Shown here piece after piece: positions 23,579 to 29,143 of a DNA stretch of 29,973 nucleotides (position 1 is the stretch's first letter; each line of letters starts with the position of its first letter). The position numbers and the translations under genes are program-made. The notes beneath the pieces were generated by a model that worked only from the letters and a program-made list of their open reading frames with translations, was not told where the DNA came from and ran no database searches. The stretch is taken from the NCBI GenBank assembly GCA_900766325.1, contig CAAFVA010000047.1:1-29973 (forward strand). Direction: 5' to 3'. Source of the DNA: Bacilli bacterium (GTDB lineage: Bacteria; Bacillota_I; Bacilli_A; RF39; UBA660).

Positions 23579-24319
23579 TTACTCGTTTGTTTCTTGCGAT
23601 GCTTCGTTTATCTCAGTTTCAGCTTGTTCTAAAACCTCTAGCTCTTCTGTTTCATAGCTAACCAAATCAATTTTTTCTTTTTTTACGTTTGGTTTTTTAA
23701 CAGCTGATTTGATGATAACTAAAGACTTTTTAGCACCAGGAACGTTTCCTTTAATTAAAATTACGTTTTCTTCCGGCATAACCGCAACTACTTCTAAATT
23801 CTGCATAGTAACGGTAACACTTCCCATGTGCCCTGGTAATTTTTTACCTTTAAATACTCGCATTGGTCTCATTGTTCCAAGTGATCCAACGCCTCTATGA
23901 TATTGAGACCCGTGTCCCATTGGGCCTCTTGATTGGTTGTAACGTTTAATTACACCCTGGAAACCTTTACCTTTAGAGATTCCCGTAACATCAACCATTT
24001 CTCCTTCTTCAAAAACCGTGCAATTAAGTTCTTGACCTAGTTGATACTTGCTAATATCTACCCCGCGAATCTCCTTTAAGAAGCGCTTAGGGGCAGTGTT
24101 AGCTTTTGCTAGATGACCCTTTTGTGCTTTGTTACTTAGTTTTTCTCTTTTTGTATCAAAACCAAGTTGAATAGCATCATATCCATCTGTTTCGGTAGTT
24201 TTTATCTGAGTTACAACGTTTGGTTCTACTTCAACCACCGTAACCGGTAATAACTTCCCTTCTTTAGAAAAAACCTGAGTCATTCCTAGCTTGCGACCTA
24301 AGATTCCTTTTCTTTCCAT
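23579..24319 (-). CDS. rplC: 50S ribosomal protein L3 with acidic C-terminal extension
   Basis: 246 residues, about 35 longer than most bacterial L3. GILGRKLGMTQVF at the start, QSRGPMGHGSQYHRGVGSLG (site of Gln methylation by PrmB in other bacteria) and GKKLPGHMG are signatures. After about residue 210 comes a tail of Lys then many Glu (VSYETEELEVLEQAETEINE) that is not part of the core fold. Second gene of the operon. Confidence 0.96.
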   Translation of the reverse strand: MERKGILGRKLGMTQVFSKEGKLLPVTVVEVEPNVVTQIKTTETDGYDAIQLGFDTKREKLSNKAQKGHLAKANTAPKRFLKEIRGVDISKYQLGQELNCTVFEEGEMVDVTGISKGKGFQGVIKRYNQSRGPMGHGSQYHRGVGSLGTMRPMRVFKGKKLPGHMGSVTVTMQNLEVVAVMPEENVILIKGNVPGAKKSLVIIKSAVKKPNVKKEKIDLVSYETEELEVLEQAETEINEASQETNE

Positions 24320-24334
24320 TTTTTCCTCCTATAA

Positions 24335-24637
24335 TTATTTAATTTCGATATCCACACCGCTTGGCAAATCAAGGTGTTGCAAAGCATCAATTGTTTCTTT
24401 GCTTGGACTTGAAATGTCAATCAATCTTTTGTGAGTACGCATTTCGAATTGTTCACGTGAATCTTTATATTTATGAACAGCTCTTAAGATTGTGTACTTT
24501 TGAATTTCGGTCGGAAGTGGCACAGGCCCACTTACTTTACCTCCAGTACGCTTAACCGTCTCAACGATTTTTGAGGCAGCTAAATCCAAAGAACGATGTT
24601 CATATGCTTTTAATTTAATTCGAATTTTATTTGACAT
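24335..24637 (-). CDS. rpsJ: 30S ribosomal protein S10 (NusE)
   Basis: 100 residues. IRIKLKAYEHRSLDLAASKI, GPVPLPTEIQKYTILRAVHK and DSREQFEMRTHKRLIDI are S10 signatures. It also acts as NusE with NusB in antitermination. First gene of the operon, preceded by GGGAGG ten bases before the ATG and a leader of about 130 bases. Confidence 0.98.
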   Translation of the reverse strand: MSNKIRIKLKAYEHRSLDLAASKIVETVKRTGGKVSGPVPLPTEIQKYTILRAVHKYKDSREQFEMRTHKRLIDISSPSKETIDALQHLDLPSGVDIEIK

Positions 24638-24769
24638 ACTACATTATCCTCCCTTCGCCTATATCTGGTATAGACTAGCTCCGTAACGAATTACCTGATA
24701 ACCCTTGTTCTAAAAAAGCAACGTAACCGGGTGTATCAGCAACCTCGCACATCCATGCATCTACACGCA
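24638..24769 (-). promoter_or_regulatory. Structured 5' leader of the S10 operon
   Basis: About 130 untranslated bases between the predicted transcription start and rpsJ. Three consecutive hairpins are visible on minus: CTGATACACCC (24739-24729) with GGGTTATCAG (24704-24695), ten pairs with one bulged C; immediately after it GTAA-TTCG-TTAC (24694-24683), a UUCG tetraloop; then CTATA-CCAGA-TATAG (24673-24659), five bases before the ribosome site. No open frame is obvious. It could be an autoregulatory ribosomal-protein leader; this is inference. Confidence 0.5.
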
Positions 24770-24775
24770 GTAACA

Positions 24776-24804
24776 ATTATATCAGAAGAATTCCCTTATT
24801 TCAA
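24776..24804 (-). promoter_or_regulatory. Main promoter of the S10-spc-alpha operon
   Basis: Minus strand -35 TTGAAA (24804-24799), 17-base spacer, -10 TATAAT (24781-24776) with TGA extended -10 just before. The strongest promoter in the window, as expected for a ribosomal operon. Confidence 0.85.
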
Positions 24805-24814
24805 GAGAAAATTC

Positions 24815-24831
24815 AAAGTTTTTAAAACTTT
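24815..24831. repeat. 17-bp palindrome upstream of the S10 promoter
   Basis: AAAGTTTT-T-AAAACTTT, a perfect dyad around one base, ending 10 bases upstream of the -35. It may be an operator or part of an AT-rich UP element. Confidence 0.4.
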
Positions 24832-24863
24832 TTTCTTCTTATAGAATTTTATTACTAACATTT

Positions 24864-24912
24864 TAAAAAATACTAAAATAGTCAATATGATTTTCATTTT
24901 CTATTTTAGTAT
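24864..24912 (-). terminator. AT-rich hairpin with T-run upstream of the S10 promoter
   Basis: Perfect 12-base arms ATACTAAAATAG (24912-24901) and CTATTTTAGTAT (24881-24870), 19-base loop, followed on minus by six T. It fits an intrinsic terminator insulating the S10 promoter, though two other terminators already lie further upstream. Confidence 0.45.
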
Positions 24913-25003
24913 CATTATTTATAAAATTAATTATTTTTTCTAAAGCATCCGCAAACAAATTAAAACCAATTAGAACCATCATCGAAATTTTTACACAAAA
25001 AAA

Positions 25004-25028
25004 GAACTAGAAAAATCTAGTTTTTTTT
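25004..25028. terminator. Hairpin terminator, symmetric flanks
   Basis: AACTAGA-AAAA-TCTAGTT, seven pairs, with eight T on the plus side and CTTTTTTT on the minus side, so it works in either direction. On minus it is the second terminator after the Bax-inhibitor gene. Confidence 0.65.
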
Positions 25029-25035
25029 ACAAGCC

Positions 25036-25059
25036 AAAAAGAAAACCTTTTGGTTTCTT
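25036..25059 (-). terminator. Terminator after the Bax-inhibitor-like gene
   Basis: Minus strand AAGAAACC-AAAA-GGTTT(T)CTT stem with one bulged base, ending in TTTTT. Begins right after the stop codon at 25060. Confidence 0.6.
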
Positions 25060-25731
25060 CTAATCCTTACTTTTACCAAATAAATTAAGTAAGCTTAAAA
25101 ATATGTTAATGAAGTCTAAATATAGATCTAAAGCACCATATATTGCTATTTTATTAAGCTCTTTTTCATCTGATGCATAATAATTATACATTGCTTTTAA
25201 AGCTTGCATATCCCATGCTGTAAGTCCTAGGAAAACCACAACTGAGATTATTGAAACAATAATACTAAAAGTAGAGTTTCCGATAAATAGATTTACTAAA
25301 GACATGATAATAATTGCTAACAAAGCAAAAATTAAAATTTTACCTAGTGATGATAAATCTTGTTTGGTTACGTATCCGTAAATTGCTAAAAGGGCAAACA
25401 TGACTGCTGCAGATAAAAATACCATTCCAACACTATCAAGCCTATATAATAAGAATATCGAAGAAAGCGTAAGGCCACTTATTCCTGAGTATAAAACAAA
25501 CAGTAGCATCGCAACAACTGGTGATACTTTCTTTCTTAAAAAACTAAATACGATTACCACCAATAACTCCGCTAGTAATATCCATGTGTAATTATTAAAA
25601 ACAAAGTACCACATACTAGGAGTAACCGACGTGTAGTAAGCAACTCCACCAGAAATTAAAAGTCCGATAAACATCCATAAATAAACTTTAGTAAAAAATT
25701 TAGACATTCCGCTTTCACTATTTATAACCAT
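25060..25731 (-). CDS. Bax inhibitor-1 / YccA family membrane protein
   Basis: 223 residues with about seven membrane helices, the layout of bacterial BI-1 (TMBIM) proteins. The N-terminal SKFFTKVYLWMFIGLLISGG and the C-terminal YGALDLYLDFINIFLSLLNLFG are family signatures; the acidic residue of the central helices associated with proton/calcium leak appears in LTAWDMQALK and LDLYLDF. Bacterial members are often calcium-leak channels; the role here is unproven. GGAGG lies eight bases before the ATG. It is monocistronic: own extended -10 promoter and two terminators. Confidence 0.88.
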   Translation of the reverse strand: MVINSESGMSKFFTKVYLWMFIGLLISGGVAYYTSVTPSMWYFVFNNYTWILLAELLVVIVFSFLRKKVSPVVAMLLFVLYSGISGLTLSSIFLLYRLDSVGMVFLSAAVMFALLAIYGYVTKQDLSSLGKILIFALLAIIIMSLVNLFIGNSTFSIIVSIISVVVFLGLTAWDMQALKAMYNYYASDEKELNKIAIYGALDLYLDFINIFLSLLNLFGKSKD

Positions 25732-25751
25732 AATTTTTCCTCCTTTTGTTT

Positions 25752-25760
25752 ATTATATCA
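25752..25760 (-). promoter_or_regulatory. Extended -10 promoter of the Bax-inhibitor-like gene
   Basis: Minus strand TGA-TATAAT at 25760-25752, 20 bases before the ATG. The -35 region is T/A-rich without a clear hexamer. Confidence 0.5.
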
Positions 25761-25790
25761 TCTAATTATTAAAAAAATATTAAAATAAAC

Positions 25791-25820
25791 AAAAAAAAGC
25801 CAAATAATTTAGCTTATTTG
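25791..25820 (-). terminator. Terminator of spo0A
   Basis: Minus strand CAAATAA-GCTAAA-TTATTTG, seven pairs, then GCTTTTTTTT. The stem includes the last codons and stop of spo0A. Confidence 0.7.
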
Positions 25821-26594
25821 TTTTGAATTGTTGAATTCTAATCTTAATTTATCAGAAACGGTTACGATAAACTCGCTGTTAGTTGGTTTGGCTCTATCAT
25901 AATCAACGCTATGACCAAAGATTTCTTCCATAAGATCAATGTCACCTCTGTTCCAACTAACTTCTATGGCGTGGCGAATTGCTCTTTCAACGCGTGATAC
26001 GGTAGTATCAAATCTGTTTGCTATCTCAGGATATAACTCCTTTGTTATCGCACCTACTATATCTGGTTTTTCATACATTAAAATTACACCTTCCCTAATG
26101 TATTGATATCCTTTAATATGTGATGGAACACCCAAACCATGTAATAGTTTGGTAACGGAAATTTCAAGGTTATTATGATATACGTTTATCTTGCTTGCCT
26201 TTGACGGAACAAAGTTAACTGCATCAAGAATTTTATTTTCTAAATCACTCATGTCAAACGGTTTTAAAATAAAATGCTTAGGATTATATTTAGATACTCT
26301 TGCAATGGTTTCATCAGCATTGAACGAAGTACCTATAACAACAGGTTTTTCAATTCCTTTTTTCTTTAGTTCTTCTAGTACGTATATTCCGTCTTTCTTA
26401 GGCATTATTAAATCTAACAACAATACGTCAAAATTATCTAAGTTTTCCTCAATAACCTTTACCGCATCAAGACCATTATAAGCCTCTTTAACAATGCTTA
26501 TCTTCTTATGGTCCTCAAAATAATCTTTAAGCATTCCAACCAAACTCTCATTATCATCTACAACTAGTAATCTTATTTGTTTTTCTTCTTTCAT
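25809..26594 (-). CDS. spo0A: Sporulation master regulator Spo0A
   Basis: 261 residues. The receiver domain (1-120) has the acidic pair Asp13/Asp14, phospho-acceptor Asp61 in LLLDLIMPKKDG, Thr89 in IGTSF and Lys111 in LKPFD. The C-terminal DNA-binding domain (about 140-261) contains HGLGVPSHIKGYQYIREG and the recognition helix SRVERAIRHAIEVSWNRGD, followed by KPTNSEFIVTVSDKLRLE, all diagnostic of Spo0A rather than other response regulators. It would activate or repress early sporulation genes after phosphorelay input. GGAGG lies eight bases before the ATG. A perfect 0A box near its own promoter suggests autoregulation. In many Bacillota spoIVB lies just upstream; here the neighbour is an unknown 134-residue gene. 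Confidence 0.95.
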   Translation of the reverse strand: MKEEKQIRLLVVDDNESLVGMLKDYFEDHKKISIVKEAYNGLDAVKVIEENLDNFDVLLLDLIMPKKDGIYVLEELKKKGIEKPVVIGTSFNADETIARVSKYNPKHFILKPFDMSDLENKILDAVNFVPSKASKINVYHNNLEISVTKLLHGLGVPSHIKGYQYIREGVILMYEKPDIVGAITKELYPEIANRFDTTVSRVERAIRHAIEVSWNRGDIDLMEEIFGHSVDYDRAKPTNSEFIVTVSDKLRLEFNNSKQIS

Positions 26595-26623
26595 ATTATC
26601 TTCCTCCTTGTTAACTACTAGGT

Positions 26624-26629
26624 ATTATA
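26624..26629 (-). promoter_or_regulatory. -10 element of spo0A
   Basis: Minus strand TATAAT at 26629-26624, 30 bases before the ATG. The -35 at 17 bases is TAATTT, poor, which fits an activator-dependent promoter. Confidence 0.5.
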
Positions 26630-26660
26630 TTGCATCCTTTTTAATTAAATTATCAAACAT

Positions 26661-26667
26661 TGTCGAA
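26661..26667. promoter_or_regulatory. Perfect Spo0A-binding 0A box
   Basis: TGTCGAA on plus (TTCGACA on minus), matching the B. subtilis 0A box exactly. It is centred about 47 bases upstream of the predicted spo0A transcription start, the place where Spo0A activates promoters. Confidence 0.6.
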
Positions 26668-26668
26668 T

Positions 26669-26693
26669 AAAAAAAGAATGTACTACTACATCC
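26669..26693 (-). terminator. Terminator of the 134-residue gene
   Basis: Minus strand GGATGTA-GTAG-TACATTC, seven pairs with one G-U, then seven T. It abuts the 0A box. Confidence 0.75.
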
Positions 26694-26711
26694 TAAAACA
26701 TGCTTAAATTA

Positions 26712-27116
26712 TTATGCGGCCCTCGTGCTAGAATTCATATCAGACTCGCCACCACCGCTTCGGTGATATCCGTCATTCTTAACAAAAGCCCTTCCTTTTT
26801 CTCCACCAAAATCTTCGTATACGTTATCATCTATAACGCTTTGCATCTGCTCTACGGATAAACTTTCTTTTTTATCCGGGTTTTTAGAGCCTGGTTCGAA
26901 GTATTCCTTAAACACCTTATCAATCTCACTTCCAACCTCAAGGTTTTGGGCCTTTTGTTTTGCTTCGTCAATGATTACTTTTAGTTCACTTTTCATAATG
27001 ACATCACTAGTTAGTTTTTTTACACTTAAAGTAAGCCTTATATCCAAAAGTGCATCAATTGTTCTGTTCCTAAAAGAAAACTTTTCTTTTTTGGGGAAAA
27101 CAACTTTTTCTTGCAT
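26712..27116 (-). CDS. Hypothetical soluble charged protein
   Basis: 134 residues that I do not recognise. No signal peptide or membrane helix. The first 70 residues look helical and basic (RNRTIDALLDIRLTLSVKKL, then a Lys/Glu/Gln-rich helix IIDEAKQKAQNLEVG). The middle has acidic VFKEYFEPG and VEQMQSVIDDNVYEDF, and the last 25 residues are Gly/Ser/Arg-rich and probably disordered (HRSGGGESDMNSSTRAA). AGGAGG eight bases before the ATG makes translation very likely. It lies alone between tpiA and spo0A with its own terminator; an extended TGA-TATGCT sequence about 40 bases upstream is a weak promoter candidate. No function is proposed. Confidence 0.75.
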   Translation of the reverse strand: MQEKVVFPKKEKFSFRNRTIDALLDIRLTLSVKKLTSDVIMKSELKVIIDEAKQKAQNLEVGSEIDKVFKEYFEPGSKNPDKKESLSVEQMQSVIDDNVYEDFGGEKGRAFVKNDGYHRSGGGESDMNSSTRAA

Positions 27117-27206
27117 ATCAAAGACCTCCTACCTTTGTAACTTTAGCATATCATAATTTTAATACAAATGAAAAGAATAAATTGTTGAAATTTACTCTTG
27201 TTTACA

Positions 27207-27914
27207 CTATTTTATACATTCTATTATTTTTTTTAGTTCTTCAAAATCAGTACAAGAAGCTCCAAGTAAATAACCATCTACCTCATTACTTACTATTTCT
27301 TTTATGTTACGCGAAGTAATTGCCCCACCGTATAAGAGCTTGTAACTTTTAACATTCTCTTCTTTTAGTATTTTTCTTATATATTTTATCCTGTCTATAA
27401 TTTCAGCTTTTGATAAAGTGGTTTTCCCACCAATTAAATACCTTGGTTCATAAGCAACATAAACGCTTTGTCCAGCTTCTAGAAAAACGTCTTTTAACGC
27501 TTTTTTTAGCTGGCTTTTTATAACCTCAGGTGTTCTTCTTAAATCATTATCCATCTTTGTTTCTCCAACGCAAAGAATTGGCCTCATCGAGTTTCTTAAA
27601 ATCGCTTTGAGTTTCAAATTAATTATCCTATCATCATCATAACATCTTCTTTCAGAATGCCCAACTAACGAATATTTAATACCCCTTAAAGACAAATCAT
27701 AAGCGGACACTTCCCCGGTATAAGCACCCTTATCTTCATAAAAAGCATCCTGAGAACCCAAATCATACCCTTTAAAAACATCATAATTAATGTGGCTAGG
27801 GCACACGATTAACTCTAGTTTTGAAACGTCTAAAGTACGCATGTTTTTTTCAAGTTCGGCCGCCTCATCGCCTGTTAGATACATTTTTTGATTACATACT
27901 AAAATACGTTTCAT
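27207..27914 (-). CDS. tpiA: Triosephosphate isomerase, divergent
   Basis: 235 residues, about 15 shorter than typical. The three catalytic residues are kept: Lys10 (in CNQKMYLT, normally NWKMN), His86 in LVGHSERR and Glu156 in VAYEPRYLIGGKTT. GAYTGEVS and LYGGAI are the other family motifs. Loop 6, normally PVWAIGTGK, reads PRYLIGGK: the hinge Trp is Tyr and one residue is missing; loop 7 has GGA instead of GGS. It interconverts DHAP and glyceraldehyde-3-phosphate if active. The ATG overlaps the stop of the glycosyltransferase gene by four bases (ATGA), so it belongs to that unit rather than a glycolytic gapA-pgk cluster. A paralogue with altered function is possible. Only a weak hairpin (TAAATT/AATTTA) follows the stop. 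Confidence 0.83.
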   Translation of the reverse strand: MKRILVCNQKMYLTGDEAAELEKNMRTLDVSKLELIVCPSHINYDVFKGYDLGSQDAFYEDKGAYTGEVSAYDLSLRGIKYSLVGHSERRCYDDDRIINLKLKAILRNSMRPILCVGETKMDNDLRRTPEVIKSQLKKALKDVFLEAGQSVYVAYEPRYLIGGKTTLSKAEIIDRIKYIRKILKEENVKSYKLLYGGAITSRNIKEIVSNEVDGYLLGASCTDFEELKKIIECIK

Positions 27915-29143
27915 TTTGAATCACCATTTTTTGAAAAAACCTTCTTTACGTTATGAATAACTTTTCTTAAAATGTTCGTATCCTTATTAATAACACTTTC
28001 ATAAACCTCAAGAACCCTTTTAGCATATACCTCTGGATTATATGCATTAGCGGTTATTCTAGCTTGCTTAGCGATCATTTTACCGTATGCTTTATCCTTA
28101 TATAATTTAATAATCAAGTCCTGATATTCTTTATCCGTTTCAAAAAACAAACCATCTTGCTTATCGGTCATAACAAGTTCAAAGCTTTCATCTTTAATTG
28201 CTACAACGGGTTTTTCAGCGGCCATCGCCTCAATTACGGTAAGACCTTGAGTTTCTGTTTTAGATGCCGTTACAAATACGTTTGCCAACTGATAATATTT
28301 AGGCACTTCACTCCAAGGAACCTTACCCGTGAAAGTAACGTGATTATCAAGTTTGTTTTTGTGCGCTAACAAGACCAAATCATTAACATCAGGCCCGTCA
28401 CCAACTATTATCATTCTAGCCTTTGGAACTTTTTTTCTTATTTCTTTTAAGTTATTTATTAAAAAATCAATGCTTTTTTCTTTAGCAATTCTTCCTAAGT
28501 ATAATATTATAAAATCATCTTTTTTTATGTTTAATTCCCTTCTTAAAGACGAAAGTGTTAAAAGATTTATGTTTTCTTTATAAAACCTTGTTACATCAAT
28601 ACCACTTGGAATTATGTGTACATCTCTTTTTACCTTGTATTTTTCCTTAAATAAGTCATATGTTTTCTTTGTTGGCACAATAAGCTCCTCAACCGTCTTA
28701 TCACACAAAAACAGCGTTAAATACTCTACCAACTTTTTAGAAGCGCCATCAAAATAACCTTTAGTTATATAATATATGTACTCCTCATACATCGTGTGGT
28801 AAGTATGAACGAGCGGTATATTATATTGCTTTGCGATTAACCTTGCAAAACTTCCTACCCCAAACTCCGTATGAGTATGGATAACGTCTAAGTTCCATCC
28901 TTTAATTATTTTTTGAGCTTTTAACGGGTAAAGACTCGTCATTCTAAAATCCATAATCCCAATTGGAACCCCCGGAATCATAAGAACGTTATCTTCTTTT
29001 TTATAGTGAAAATTCTCACTATTTACGGTAACCACATAAACTTCGTGTCCAAGTTTTTCTAATCCTTGTTTTAACATTAAGACACTAGTTGAAACACCGT
29101 TAATATATGGTGGATAAGTATCAGTAAAAAGTCCTATTCGCAT
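27911..29143 (-). CDS. GT4 glycosyltransferase, diacylglycerol glucosyltransferase-like
   Basis: 410 residues, GT-B fold. The N-terminal domain MRIGLFTDTYPPYINGVSTS with LDVIHTHTEFGVGSFARLIA and LVHTYHTMYEEYIYYI, and the C-terminal domain with LGRIAKEKSIDFLI, MIIVGDGPD and the E-x7-E pair in ETQGLTVIEAMA, match the alpha-glucosyl-diacylglycerol synthase group (Acholeplasma MGS, Bacilli glycolipid enzymes). The long Lys/Arg-rich segment around residues 95-200 could bind anionic membrane surface as in MGS. It likely makes monoglucosyl-diacylglycerol as membrane lipid or lipoteichoic acid anchor; phosphatidylinositol or other lipid acceptors remain possible. The start overlaps the flippase-like gene by 10 bases. 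Confidence 0.85.
   Translation of the reverse strand: MRIGLFTDTYPPYINGVSTSVLMLKQGLEKLGHEVYVVTVNSENFHYKKEDNVLMIPGVPIGIMDFRMTSLYPLKAQKIIKGWNLDVIHTHTEFGVGSFARLIAKQYNIPLVHTYHTMYEEYIYYITKGYFDGASKKLVEYLTLFLCDKTVEELIVPTKKTYDLFKEKYKVKRDVHIIPSGIDVTRFYKENINLLTLSSLRRELNIKKDDFIILYLGRIAKEKSIDFLINNLKEIRKKVPKARMIIVGDGPDVNDLVLLAHKNKLDNHVTFTGKVPWSEVPKYYQLANVFVTASKTETQGLTVIEAMAAEKPVVAIKDESFELVMTDKQDGLFFETDKEYQDLIIKLYKDKAYGKMIAKQARITANAYNPEVYAKRVLEVYESVINKDTNILRKVIHNVKKVFSKNGDSK

Noticed and set aside
24700..24730. TTTTTT in the S10 leader as a transcription attenuator
   Set aside because: The preceding bases do not form a G/C-rich stem ending at the T-run; the run lies in the loop of the main stem.
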